Source: Paracoccaceae bacterium (GTDB taxonomy: Bacteria > Pseudomonadota > Alphaproteobacteria > Rhodobacterales > Rhodobacteraceae). Taken from it: 24,434 nucleotides of DNA. The stretch lies in NCBI GenBank assembly GCA_003250135.1, contig QKHF01000071.1, positions 1 to 24,434 of the forward strand. The letters are read 5' to 3'. The position numbers and the translations under genes were made by a program. Shown piece after piece: positions 14,501 to 22,818 of this stretch (positions are counted from its first letter, which is position 1; each line of letters opens with the position of its first letter). The notes beneath the pieces are model-generated. The model was not told where the DNA came from. It worked only from the letters and a program-made list of their open reading frames with translations, and ran no database searches.

Positions 14501-15799
14501 ATGGATCACTTTCTCTACAAGGGCGGCGTTCTGCACGTCGAGGATGTCCCGATCCCCGAGATCGCGGCCTCCGTCGGCACGCCCTTCTACGTCTACTCGA
14601 CGGCGACGCTGACCCGCCACGTGCGCGTCTTCGACGAGGCGCTGGAGGGGATGGAGCACCTGATCTGCTTCGCGATGAAGGCGAACTCCAACCTCGGCGT
14701 GCTGGCCACCTTGGCGCGTCTCGGCGTCGGCATGGACGTGGTCAGCGGCGGAGAGCTGCGCCGCGCCCTGTTCGTCGGCGTGCCGGGCGAGAGGATCGTG
14801 TTCTCCGGCGTCGGCAAGACGCGCGAGGAAATGGCGCTGGCGCTGAGCGCCGGCATCCGCCAGTTCAATGTGGAAAGCGAGCCGGAGCTGGAAGCGCTCA
14901 GCGAGACGGCGGCGAGCATGGGCGCGACGGCGCCGATCGCGATCCGGGTGAACCCGGACGTGGACGCGAAGACCCACGCCAAGATCGCCACCGGCAAGTC
15001 GGAGAACAAGTTCGGCATCCCGATCTCCCGCGCGCGGGCCGTCTACGCCCGCGCCGCCGCGCTGCCGGGAATCGAGGTTGTCGGGATCGACGTGCATATC
15101 GGCTCGCAACTGACCGATCTGGCGCCGTTCGAAACCGCGTTCCGGATGGTCGCGGACCTGACGCGCGCGCTGCGCGAGGACGGGCACGCCATCCGGCGGC
15201 TGGATCTCGGCGGGGGGCTCGGCATTCCCTATGAGCGCTCCAACCGCGCGCCGCCCCTGCCCTTCGACTATGGCGCGGTGATCCGGCGCACGGTCGGCGA
15301 CCTCGGCTGCGAGATCGAGATCGAGCCCGGCCGCCTGATCTGCGGCAACGCCGGACTGCTGGTGTCGCAGGCTATCTACGTGAAGCAGGGCGAGGGACGG
15401 AATTTCCTGATCCTAGACGCCGCGATGAACGATCTGGTGCGGCCCAGCATGTATGACGCGTGGCACGATATCGAACCGGTGCTCGAGCCCGCCCCCGGCG
15501 CGGCGCGCGCGCCGATCGACGTGGTCGGCCCGGTCTGCGAGACCGGCGACACCTTCGCCCGCGCCCGCGAGCTGCCAGCGATCGCACCCGGCGACCTCGT
15601 CGCGTTCCGCTCAGCCGGGGCCTATGGCGCGGTGATGGCGTCGGAATACAACTCTCGCCCGCTGGCGCCTGAGGTGCTTGTGAACGGCGATCGCTTTGAA
15701 GTGGTTCGACCGCGCCCCAGTTATGAGGATATGCTGGGGCGGGATCGAATCCCCGACTGGATTCTTCCCGCCGAGGAGGCGGAGGACGCCGCGGAGTGA
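14501..15799 (+). CDS. lysA: Diaminopimelate decarboxylase
   Basis: PLP enzyme that decarboxylates meso-diaminopimelate to lysine, the last step of lysine synthesis; dimer of alanine-racemase fold type III. The 432 residues match the family. PLP-binding Lys60 is in ICFAMKANSNLGVL. Other landmarks are GMDVVSGGELRRAL, the substrate-side VDVHIGSQL, the glycine loop LDLGGGLGIPY, EPGRLICGNAGLLV and Cys346 in GPVCETGDTF, contributed across the dimer. It begins 12 bases after the lipoprotein stop with no strong ribosome site, so it may depend on coupling to upstream translation. Confidence 0.97.
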   Translation: MDHFLYKGGVLHVEDVPIPEIAASVGTPFYVYSTATLTRHVRVFDEALEGMEHLICFAMKANSNLGVLATLARLGVGMDVVSGGELRRALFVGVPGERIVFSGVGKTREEMALALSAGIRQFNVESEPELEALSETAASMGATAPIAIRVNPDVDAKTHAKIATGKSENKFGIPISRARAVYARAAALPGIEVVGIDVHIGSQLTDLAPFETAFRMVADLTRALREDGHAIRRLDLGGGLGIPYERSNRAPPLPFDYGAVIRRTVGDLGCEIEIEPGRLICGNAGLLVSQAIYVKQGEGRNFLILDAAMNDLVRPSMYDAWHDIEPVLEPAPGAARAPIDVVGPVCETGDTFARARELPAIAPGDLVAFRSAGAYGAVMASEYNSRPLAPEVLVNGDRFEVVRPRPSYEDMLGRDRIPDWILPAEEAEDAAE

Positions 15800-15844
15800 C
15801 GCGCGGCCCGCTCCGCATCCGGACGCGACAGCGCGGGAGAAGCG

Positions 15845-18421
15845 ATGAGCGAGGCGCGAAAGCCCAGGACGACGCGAACCAACAGCCCTGATGAGGTGGC
15901 TGAACTGGTCGGCCGCCGCATCGGCTGGTCGCGCACGTCGCTGTGGATCGAGCGGGTCGCCCGCGCCTTCTGGCCGCTTTATGTCTTCCTGACCGCCGCG
16001 CTGGCCGTGGCGCTGCTCGCGCCGGTGGGCGCGCTTCCGTTCTGGGTCCATGTCGCCACGCTTGCGGTCCTCGCGATTGCCGCGGTCGCGTTGGCGCTGC
16101 GCGGCTCGGCGCGCCTATCGCCGCCGACGGACGCGGAGGCTTGGGCCAAGCTGGACGCGGGCTCTCCCGAGCGGCCCGCCACGACCCTGTTCGACAAGCT
16201 CGAAGCTGGCGGGGACGATCCGCAGACCCGCGCGATCTGGGCCGAGCACCGGCGGCGGATGGCCGAGAAGGCGCGCCGCCTGCGCCCCGCGCCGCCAGAC
16301 CTACGGCTGTCCTCGCGCGACCGCTGGGCGTTGCGCTACGCCGCGCCGCTCAGCCTGTTGGGCGCGATCTTCCTGACTGCGGGCGACGGCGCCGCGCGGC
16401 TGGATGCGGCGTTCTCCCCCGCGCGCGAGGTGCAGGCGGCGACCGGGCCGGCGCTCTCCATCGAGGCTTGGGCGACGCCGCCGATCTATACCGGCGCGCC
16501 GCCCGTGTATCTGAGCGAGCGCAGCGGCGAAGAGGCCGCGATCACGTTGCCCGAAGGGTCGGTGATCGCGATTCAGGTGTTCGACGCCGACGCGGACCCG
16601 GCGCTGATGGAGTCCGTGGGCGATCCGGTCGCGCCAGCGCAGTTCTCCGCCGAAGGCGGCCGCGGCGCCGTCGCCGAGATCACCCTGACGCGCGATGGCG
16701 CGGTCGAGGTGCTTCTGGGCAAGCGCGTCGCCGCTGTCTGGCGCTTCGCCGCGATCCCCGACCAGCCGCCCACAATTTCCTTCACCGCCGAGCCGGAGGC
16801 GAACGCCGCCAGCCTGCTGGAGGTCTCCTTCGCCGCGGCGGATGATTACGGCGTCGCGCACGCCTTCGCGCGGATCGAGCCCAACGCCGAGGCGCTGGCC
16901 CACGCGCCCGCCGCCGAACCCTTCGTGATCGAGCCGATCGAGGTGGAGCTGCCGCTGCCGCTGACCGGCCAGGCGACGGAGGCGGGCGAGACCGTCTCGG
17001 AGGACCTGACCCGCCACCTCTGGGCCGGGCTGCCGGTGACGATGACCCTGACCGCCGAGGACGATATCGGGCAGACCGGCGAGTCCGAGACGGCGCGCTT
17101 TCAACTGCCCCAGCGGCGATTCTACGAGCCGATGGCCCGCGCACTGATCGAGCAACGCCGCTCACTGGGATGGGATCTGGCGCGCGCCGAGTATGTCCAC
17201 GCCGCGCTGAACGCGGTGACGGCCGATCCCGAGGCGGTGTTCGACGACGACGTCGCCTATCTGGCCACGCGCACCGCGATCCGCCGCCTCGGCTACGCCA
17301 TCGACGGCGGACGCGTCGCGGAGGAGGCGCAAAGCATCCTCGACCTTCTGTGGGACGCCGCCGTCCGGCTGGAGGAGGGCGACCTCTCGAACGCCGCAGA
17401 GCGGCTGCGCGCCGCCCAGCAGCGCCTGCGCGGCGCGCTTAGGCAGAACGCCCCGGAGGACGAGATCGCCCGCCTGATGCAGGAGTTGCGCGAGGCGCTT
17501 GCCGATTTTCTGAACCAGATGGCCCGGCAGGCGCTGCAGAACCCCGAATCCCTGGCGGAGATGCCAGAAGGGTCGGAGATGCTGGACCAGCAGTCGCTGG
17601 AGGAGATGCTGAACCGGCTTGAGGACGCGGCCCGAAGCGGCATGCGGGCGCAAGCCGAACAGCTTCTCTCCCAGCTGCAGCAGCTGCTGGAGAACCTGCA
17701 GATGGCGCAGCGCGGCCAGGGGCAGGGCCAGCAGGGGCAGGGCCAACAGGCGTTGCGCGAGCTTCAGGACCTGATCGGACGGCAGCAGGGACTGGCGGAC
17801 GAATCCTTCCGCCGCCATCAGCAGCAGGGACAGGGCGAACAAGGCCAGGGCCAGATGGGCGAAGGCCAGATGGGCCAGGGCGGCCAGCCCGGACAGGGCG
17901 GCGGCCAGAACGGACGCGGGCCACGTGGGCCGGGCGCGCTGGCGACGGAGCAGGACGAGCTGCGCCGCCTGCTTGATGATCTGCGCCAGGGGCTGCCGCG
18001 GGGCCTGTCCGAGGGGGCTGGCGAGGCGCTGGACCGAGCGACGCGCGAGATGGGCGACGCGCGCGAGGACCTGCTGGCCGACCAGCCCGGCGACGCAGTG
18101 GACGATCAGGTCGACGCGATCGAAGCGATGCGCGAAGGCGCCGAGGCGTTGGGCGACGCGCTTCGCGCAATGGCCGCGCAGAGCGGCGGGGAGGGCGGCG
18201 AATCGTTGGACGGACCAGGCGACAATGCGGCTGACGTGGATCCGCTGGGTCGTCCGCAGGCCAGCACCGGGCCGCTCTATGGCGAGTCGGTGGACGTGCC
18301 GGACGAAAGCGAAGTCACCCGGTCGCGCGAATTGCTGGAGGAGCTGCGCCGCCGCGCCGGCGAGCGCGAACGCCCGCGCGACGAGCTGGACTATATCGAC
18401 CGGCTGATGGAGCAGTTCTAG
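15845..18421 (+). CDS. TIGR02302/DUF4175 family membrane protein with Gln/Gly-rich repeats
   Basis: A large 858-residue alphaproteobacterial protein of unknown function. Two adjacent hydrophobic helices are at about residues 42-86 (WPLYVFLTAALAVALLAP, then FWVHVATLAVLAIAAVALAL) and a third is at about 165-180. A long domain outside the membrane follows, and then a helical, charged region (about 515-620) rich in Gln/Glu. A low-complexity Gln/Gly/Met stretch is at about 620-697, and a conserved C-terminus ends in DELDYIDRLMEQF. This architecture matches the TIGR02302 (aProt_lowcomp) family. It is 45 bases downstream of lysA with a GGGAGAAG ribosome site, so it may be read through from lysA. An envelope role is inferred from topology only. 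Confidence 0.9.
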   Translation: MSEARKPRTTRTNSPDEVAELVGRRIGWSRTSLWIERVARAFWPLYVFLTAALAVALLAPVGALPFWVHVATLAVLAIAAVALALRGSARLSPPTDAEAWAKLDAGSPERPATTLFDKLEAGGDDPQTRAIWAEHRRRMAEKARRLRPAPPDLRLSSRDRWALRYAAPLSLLGAIFLTAGDGAARLDAAFSPAREVQAATGPALSIEAWATPPIYTGAPPVYLSERSGEEAAITLPEGSVIAIQVFDADADPALMESVGDPVAPAQFSAEGGRGAVAEITLTRDGAVEVLLGKRVAAVWRFAAIPDQPPTISFTAEPEANAASLLEVSFAAADDYGVAHAFARIEPNAEALAHAPAAEPFVIEPIEVELPLPLTGQATEAGETVSEDLTRHLWAGLPVTMTLTAEDDIGQTGESETARFQLPQRRFYEPMARALIEQRRSLGWDLARAEYVHAALNAVTADPEAVFDDDVAYLATRTAIRRLGYAIDGGRVAEEAQSILDLLWDAAVRLEEGDLSNAAERLRAAQQRLRGALRQNAPEDEIARLMQELREALADFLNQMARQALQNPESLAEMPEGSEMLDQQSLEEMLNRLEDAARSGMRAQAEQLLSQLQQLLENLQMAQRGQGQGQQGQGQQALRELQDLIGRQQGLADESFRRHQQQGQGEQGQGQMGEGQMGQGGQPGQGGGQNGRGPRGPGALATEQDELRRLLDDLRQGLPRGLSEGAGEALDRATREMGDAREDLLADQPGDAVDDQVDAIEAMREGAEALGDALRAMAAQSGGEGGESLDGPGDNAADVDPLGRPQASTGPLYGESVDVPDESEVTRSRELLEELRRRAGERERPRDELDYIDRLMEQF
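17712..17912 (+). repeat. Imperfect tandem repeats coding for Gln/Gly-rich low complexity
   Basis: Repeated units of the type CAGGGGCAGGGC and GGCCAGATGGGC cluster at about 17712-17750 and 17826-17912, coding for runs of GQGQQ and GQMG. They stay in frame within the TIGR02302-type gene. Such repeats can expand or shrink by slippage, so length may vary between strains. Confidence 0.75.
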
Positions 18422-18447
18422 TCAGCGACCACCCAGAAGCGGAGCTT

Positions 18448-19194
18448 TTACTGGCCGCCAGCTGATTGCGGCGCCGCGGCCCCTTGCTCGTCCGACGCGG
18501 AAAGGCCGCCAAATAGGTAGCCCGCCTCGTCGCCGACAAACTCGAACGCGTCCCTCAGCGCTTCGGGCGCAGCGCTCAGAGCCCCGGCATAGGCCTCCAC
18601 CACGGGTTCGGAGGCAGGGAATATCGCGATGATCTGTGGGCGGAACAGATAGGGCGCGAACAACAGCACGACGATCGCGAAGCCCAGCAGGAACCCCATC
18701 ACGCTGCGCAAGGCGGAACTGGCGGGGCTCGACATGAACGCCGACTCCACCGGTTGGTCGGGCTTGGTCTTTTCCGCCTTCTCGGCCTTGTCCACCGGCT
18801 TGGGCGCAGGAGGTCGCGTTGTGGCGGCTCCGCCCGCTTGCGTAATGACCGGTTTCAGCTTGGGCGTCCTGGCGGCGGGCGGCTCCATCTCAACGACGCT
18901 CGCCTCGGCCGCTTTCGTCTCGGATTTTTCGTCCTTCGACGCGGGCGGCGCCTTGTCCGCCGGCGGCTCAGGGGACGCCGGAGGCGCCTGGAAAGCCGGT
19001 CGGGAAACTGCGCCCCCCGCCATCGCCGCTGGAATCGACAGCGGCGGCGGCGCCACCGACCGCCTGACGGAGCCGTCGCCGGAGACGCGCCAGGCTTCAT
19101 TGCAGGCGCTGCAACGCACGCGGCGTCCCGATGCGGGAATGGCGTTGTCGTCGACCTCGTAGATCGCGGCGCAACTCGGGCAGGTGAGACGCAT
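18448..19194 (-). CDS. MJ0042-type zinc-ribbon membrane protein
   Basis: A 248-residue protein with an N-terminal zinc ribbon, CPSCAAIYEV...VRCSACNEAW, giving Cys5, Cys8, Cys28 and Cys31 (CxxC-x19-CxxC), as in the MJ0042 family zinc-finger domain. A long Pro/Ala/Lys-rich linker (about 45-150) leads to one transmembrane helix (about 164-187, VMGFLLGFAIVVLLFAPYLF). A C-terminal segment of about 60 residues follows. The ribbon is expected in the cytoplasm, with the C-terminus in the periplasm. It is divergent from ftsE and convergent with the TIGR02302-type gene. Similar genes lie beside ftsE in related bacteria, from memory. The function is unknown; a regulatory or scaffold role is speculation. 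Confidence 0.87.
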   Translation of the reverse strand: MRLTCPSCAAIYEVDDNAIPASGRRVRCSACNEAWRVSGDGSVRRSVAPPPLSIPAAMAGGAVSRPAFQAPPASPEPPADKAPPASKDEKSETKAAEASVVEMEPPAARTPKLKPVITQAGGAATTRPPAPKPVDKAEKAEKTKPDQPVESAFMSSPASSALRSVMGFLLGFAIVVLLFAPYLFRPQIIAIFPASEPVVEAYAGALSAAPEALRDAFEFVGDEAGYLFGGLSASDEQGAAAPQSAGGQ

Positions 19195-19241
19195 GGTCCT
19201 CGTACTCGCAGGGGGCTGCGGCGAACGCGCCGCGCCCTATT

Positions 19242-19270
19242 TCTATATCGGCCCCTGCGCGCTACGCCAA
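19242..19270 (-). promoter_or_regulatory. Predicted promoter of the zinc-ribbon gene
   Basis: On the minus strand TTGGCG (19270-19265, four of six), a 17-base spacer and TATAGA (19247-19242, four of six). It lies in the 173-base divergent gap to ftsE and would give a leader of about 40 bases. No clear promoter for ftsE was found in the same gap. Confidence 0.45.
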
Positions 19271-19367
19271 GCGCAGGATGGCGCGCATGGCGTGACTTGA
19301 GCCCGCGCCCGCGCTCTGCGATGGTCCCGCCGGGGAGAACGCGCGAGCGGAACGGGAAACGGCGCCT

Positions 19368-20036
19368 GTGATCGAGCTTGAAGGGGCGACATTTCGCTAT
19401 GGCGGCGTCGAGGCGCTGACGAATGTCACGCTGTCGATGGAACAGGGCGCCATGGCGTTCCTGACCGGCCCCTCGGGCGCGGGCAAATCGACCCTGATGA
19501 AGCTGCTCTATCTTTCGCTGACGCCGACCAGCGGCTCGGTGCGCCTTTTCGGACGCGACGCCGCGAAGCTGACCCGGCGCGAGCGCGCGCATATGCGGCG
19601 GCGAATCGGCGTGGTGTTTCAGGATTTCCGCCTGCTGGACCATCTGAGCGTGCTGGAGAACATCGCCCTGCCCTTGCGCATCGCCGGGGCGCGGCCGGCG
19701 GATTACGCGTCGGATGTCACCGAACTGGCCGAATGGGTTGGGCTTGGAGGCCGGCTGAACGCCCGCCCGCCCGAACTTTCCGGCGGGGAGCAGCAGCGCA
19801 TCGCCATCGCCCGGGCCGTCATCGCCTCGCCCGAGATCATCCTCGCCGACGAGCCCACGGGCAATGTCGACCCCGAGATCGCGGCGCGGCTGATGGGCCT
19901 GCTGCTGGAACTGAACAGGCTGGGCAAGACGGTGCTGGTGGCGACCCACGACCTGGCGCTGGTCGCGCGGCTGGGCGCGCCGACGCTTCGGCTGGAGGGC
20001 GGAAGGCTCTCCCAAGCCGGGGAGCGCGCCGCGTGA
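19368..20036 (+). CDS. ftsE: Cell division ATP-binding protein FtsE
   Basis: ATPase of the FtsEX complex, which in well-studied bacteria controls septal peptidoglycan hydrolases. The 222 residues contain Walker A GPSGAGKST (34-42), Q-loop VFQDFRLL (83-90), ABC signature LSGGEQQR (137-144), Walker B IILADEP (157-163) and H-loop ATHD. The combination VVFQDFRLLDHLSVLENIALPL is characteristic of FtsE rather than of other ABC exporters. The start is GTG at 19368, with GGGAA upstream at somewhat long distance. Its stop overlaps the ftsX start (GTGA), as expected for an obligate pair. Confidence 0.94.
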   Translation: MIELEGATFRYGGVEALTNVTLSMEQGAMAFLTGPSGAGKSTLMKLLYLSLTPTSGSVRLFGRDAAKLTRRERAHMRRRIGVVFQDFRLLDHLSVLENIALPLRIAGARPADYASDVTELAEWVGLGGRLNARPPELSGGEQQRIAIARAVIASPEIILADEPTGNVDPEIAARLMGLLLELNRLGKTVLVATHDLALVARLGAPTLRLEGGRLSQAGERAA

Positions 20037-20923
20037 CGGCGCCGCAGATCGTCCTGAAGCAATCGCCGCTGATTCCGCGCGGCGGAGCGCCCGCGCGACT
20101 GGTCTTCGCCACGTCGGCGGCGATGACGTTTCTGGCCGTGTGCGCGCTGGCCGCGGCCCTGACGGCGGAAAAACTCGCCGCGCTCTGGACCGACCAGCTG
20201 GCCCGCGTCGCCACCGTCACGGCCGAGATCGCGGACGGACCCGATGCCCGCGCCCAGACCACGCGGCTGCTGGCGGCGCTGGAGGAGATCCCCGGCATCG
20301 CCGGCGCGCGGGCTTTGAGCGAATCGGAGATGCAGGCGCTGCTCGCCCCATGGCTGGGGCCGGAGGCGCCGCTCGACGACCTGCCGACCCCGGTCATGAT
20401 CGAGGTGGAGACCGGCGGCGCCGGGCCTGACCGGGCCGCGGTCGAGGCGGCGCTGGCGCGCATCGCGCCCGGCTCCACCTATGACGATCACGGCCGCTGG
20501 CGAGACTCGCTGGCGGACGCCGCCGGAACCCTGCGCGCGCTCGCCTATGGCGCGCTTCTGATCGCCGCCGGGGCCGCCGCGGCGACGGTGGCGCTGGCGA
20601 CCAACGCCGGGCTGGCCGCCAACACCGCGATCATCGACGCGTTGTTGCTGATGGGGGCGGAGGACGGATTCATCGCCCGCGTCTTCGAGCGGCGCTTCGC
20701 GCGCCGCGCGCTGACCGGCGCGCTGTTGGGGCTGGCGCTGGCCGCGATCGGCCTCTGGAGCCTCGGTGACGCCGTGTCGGGAACCGCGACTCCGGGCGGT
20801 CTGGACCTTTCGCCCACGACGCGCGATTGGGTGGTTCTGTCGCTCACTCCCGCCCTTCTGACGGCGGTGGCCTGGGCGACGACCCGGCTCTCGGTGATCG
20901 CCGCGCTCAGACGGAGACGATAA
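20033..20923 (+). CDS. ftsX: Cell division permease-like protein FtsX
   Basis: Membrane partner of FtsE, 296 residues from a GTG start that overlaps the ftsE stop by four bases. Four hydrophobic segments fit the FtsX topology: about 23-43 (LVFATSAAMTFLAVCALAAA), then a periplasmic domain of about 120 residues, then helices near 170-192 (ALLIAAGAAAATVALATNAG), 222-243 (ALTGALLGLALAAIGLWSLG) and 260-282 (WVVLSLTPALLTAVAWATT). The periplasmic domain includes the usual LLAALEEIPGIAGARALSESEMQALLAPWLG region. The name rests on topology and pairing with ftsE, since FtsX sequence is poorly conserved. plsC follows four bases downstream. Confidence 0.9.
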   Translation: MTAPQIVLKQSPLIPRGGAPARLVFATSAAMTFLAVCALAAALTAEKLAALWTDQLARVATVTAEIADGPDARAQTTRLLAALEEIPGIAGARALSESEMQALLAPWLGPEAPLDDLPTPVMIEVETGGAGPDRAAVEAALARIAPGSTYDDHGRWRDSLADAAGTLRALAYGALLIAAGAAAATVALATNAGLAANTAIIDALLLMGAEDGFIARVFERRFARRALTGALLGLALAAIGLWSLGDAVSGTATPGGLDLSPTTRDWVVLSLTPALLTAVAWATTRLSVIAALRRRR

Positions 20924-20927
20924 GCGC

Positions 20928-21647
20928 ATGCAACTGGTCCGCTCGCTGCTGTTCGACATTCTGATCTACGTGTGGATGGGCGTGATCGGCATCGCCTGCT
21001 TTCCCGCCGCCGCGCTGTCTCGGGACGCCGCCTACTGGACGATGCGGACCTATGCGCGCGGTGTCATCTGGCTGCTTCGGGTCCTCTGCGGAGTACGCAC
21101 GGAAGTACGCGGTCCCATCCCCACAGGTCCGGTCCTCGTCGCCGCCAAGCATCAGTCCTTCCTCGACATCCTGATGCTCTCGGACGTGCTGCCCCGGTTC
21201 AAGTTCATCATGAAGAAGGAGCTGGTCTGGGTGCCGATCCTCGGGTTCTACGCGCTCAGGATCGGGGCGGCGCCGGTCAATCGGGGCAAGCGGTCCGAAG
21301 CGATGAAGAGCATGGTCGCAAGGATGGACAAGCAGTCCGGCGATCGCGGACAGGTGGTGATCTATCCGCAGGGCACCCGCGTCGCGCCGGGGGTCAAGGC
21401 GCCCTACAAGGTCGGCGCGGCGGTGCTCTACGAGCGCTACGGCCTGCCCTGCGTGCCCGCGGCCACCAATGTCGGCATGTTCTGGGGGCGCAGGAAACTG
21501 CTGAAGAAACCCGGCCTCGCCGTATTGGAGTTCCTGGAGCCGATCCCGGCGGGGATTCCGATGAGAGAGTTCATGAACACCATCGAAAGCCGGATCGAGA
21601 CCGCGTCCGAGGCGCTGGAGGCGGAGGCGCGGGGCGACTCGGCCTGA
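20928..21647 (+). CDS. plsC: 1-acyl-sn-glycerol-3-phosphate acyltransferase
   Basis: Membrane-bound acyltransferase that turns lysophosphatidic acid into phosphatidic acid, the precursor of all phospholipids. In the 239 residues an N-terminal hydrophobic anchor (about 8-28) precedes the catalytic HxxxxD motif, His75 and Asp80 in KHQSFLD. Motif II-like PVNRGKRSEAM follows, and motif III is IYPQGTR (145-151), with Gln in place of the usual Glu, a variant I recall as common in alphaproteobacteria. It starts four bases after ftsX, with GGAGACG as ribosome site, so division and phospholipid synthesis genes share a transcript. A start-proximal promoter for the next gene lies at its 3' end. Confidence 0.94.
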   Translation: MQLVRSLLFDILIYVWMGVIGIACFPAAALSRDAAYWTMRTYARGVIWLLRVLCGVRTEVRGPIPTGPVLVAAKHQSFLDILMLSDVLPRFKFIMKKELVWVPILGFYALRIGAAPVNRGKRSEAMKSMVARMDKQSGDRGQVVIYPQGTRVAPGVKAPYKVGAAVLYERYGLPCVPAATNVGMFWGRRKLLKKPGLAVLEFLEPIPAGIPMREFMNTIESRIETASEALEAEARGDSA

Positions 21648-21658
21648 ATCACCAGCCG

Positions 21659-21667
21659 TGCTATAAT
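21659..21667 (+). promoter_or_regulatory. Extended -10 promoter of the 52-residue protein gene
   Basis: A perfect TATAAT (21662-21667) preceded by TGC gives an extended -10 element, TGnTATAAT. No good -35 is present, as is common for extended -10 promoters. Only seven bases separate it from the ATG at 21675 and no ribosome site is present, so the mRNA is predicted to be leaderless. Confidence 0.6.
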
Positions 21668-21674
21668 CGCGCGC

Positions 21675-21833
21675 ATGAGAGACTATCTTGCGCTGCTTAT
21701 CCTGCCGGCGTTCGTGATTGGCGGAGTGCTGGAGATGTTTCTTCCCTCCGGTCTCGCCTTCACTATCACCATGGCGATCTGCGCCGTGGCGCTGGTGGTT
21801 TTCGCGTTCCTGACGGGGGAAAAGAAGCCCTAA
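21675..21833 (+). CDS. Small two-helix membrane protein, unknown function
   Basis: A 52-residue protein starting MRDYLALLILPAFVIGGVLE and ending FLTGEKKP. Two hydrophobic stretches (about residues 4-19 and 28-47) separated by a short EMFLPSG turn predict two transmembrane helices, with a positively charged C-terminus. No family is recognised. Support for its being real: it fills the gap between plsC and convergent accA, has a hydrophobic, codon-like composition, and an extended -10 promoter sits at the exact distance for a leaderless transcript. It ends 23 bases before the accA stop. Without a homologue search it remains hypothetical. Confidence 0.6.
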   Translation: MRDYLALLILPAFVIGGVLEMFLPSGLAFTITMAICAVALVVFAFLTGEKKP

Positions 21834-21856
21834 GCGACGGGCGGCACACCGCGACG

Positions 21857-22816
21857 TCAGTTCAGCTTGGTGTCGCCCATCGAGAGGTACTTCTCGCGCC
21901 GCATCGCGCGCAGCTTCTTGCTCTCGACGCCCTCCAGCTCCTCCAGCATGCTGGAGATCGCATCCCCCGCCATGGCGATGGCGGCCTTCGGATCGCGATG
22001 AGCGCCGCCCAGCGGCTCCTTGATCACCCGGTCGATGACGCCCAGCTGCCTCAGGTCCTGCGCGGTCAGGCGCAGCGCTTCGGCGGCTTCTCGCATCTTG
22101 TCGGCGGATTTCCACAGGATCGAGGCGCAGCCCTCCGGCGAGATCACCGAGTAGACGGAATGCTCCAGCATCGCCACGCGGTCGCCCGTGGCGAAGGCCA
22201 CCGCGCCGCCCGAGCCGCCCTCTCCGATCACGACCGAGACCAGCGGCACGCCGATCTGCAGGCATTTCTCGGTCGAGCGGGCGATGGCTTCGGACTGGCC
22301 GCGCTCCTCGGCGCCCTTGCCGGGATAGGCGCCCGGCGTGTCGATCAGGGTGATGACGGGCAGGTTGAACCGGTCGGCGAGGTTCATCAGGCGGATCGCC
22401 TTGCGATATCCTTCCGGCCGGGCCATGCCGAAATTGCGCTCAAGCCGCGATTTGGTGTCAGAGCCTTTCTCATGCCCCAGCACCATCACCGGGCGGCCGT
22501 GGAACCGGGCGAGCCCGCCCAGCACGGCGGCGTCCTCGGCGAAGTTCCGGTCGCCGGCCAGCGACGTGTATTCGGTGAAAAGCTGCCCGATATAATCGAT
22601 GGCGTGCGGACGCTCGGGATGCCGGGCGACCTGGCATTTCCGCCAAGGGCTCAGGTCGTTGTAGAGGTCGGACAGCATCGACGCGGCCTTGCGGTCCAGC
22701 GCGGTCGCCTCCGCCTCAATGTCCATGCCCTTCTTCTGCTGCGCCATGGCGCGCAGTTCCTGCGCCTTGCCCTCAAGCTCCGCGAGGTCTTTCTCGAAGT
22801 CGAGATATGTGGTCAT
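21857..22816 (-). CDS. accA: Acetyl-CoA carboxylase carboxyltransferase subunit alpha
   Basis: With AccD it transfers the carboxyl group from biotin to acetyl-CoA to make malonyl-CoA, the first committed step of fatty-acid synthesis. The 319 residues match E. coli AccA in length and begin in the same way (MTTYLDFEKDLAELEGKAQEL). The crotonase-like core includes DTPGAYPGKGAEERGQSEAI (159-178) and the oxyanion region IGEGGSGGAVAFATGD (197-212), then SVISPEGCASILWK. The ATG at 22816 is chosen because GGGG lies seven bases upstream; a TTG at 22828 is possible. The ribosome site is inside an inverted repeat. The gene is convergent with the 52-residue gene. Confidence 0.96.
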   Translation of the reverse strand: MTTYLDFEKDLAELEGKAQELRAMAQQKKGMDIEAEATALDRKAASMLSDLYNDLSPWRKCQVARHPERPHAIDYIGQLFTEYTSLAGDRNFAEDAAVLGGLARFHGRPVMVLGHEKGSDTKSRLERNFGMARPEGYRKAIRLMNLADRFNLPVITLIDTPGAYPGKGAEERGQSEAIARSTEKCLQIGVPLVSVVIGEGGSGGAVAFATGDRVAMLEHSVYSVISPEGCASILWKSADKMREAAEALRLTAQDLRQLGVIDRVIKEPLGGAHRDPKAAIAMAGDAISSMLEELEGVESKKLRAMRREKYLSMGDTKLN

Positions 22817-22818
22817 CG

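Noticed and set aside
17700..17920. Possible CRISPR-like repeat array
   Set aside because: The repeats are short, imperfect, in frame and have no spacers; they code for Gln/Gly-rich low complexity.
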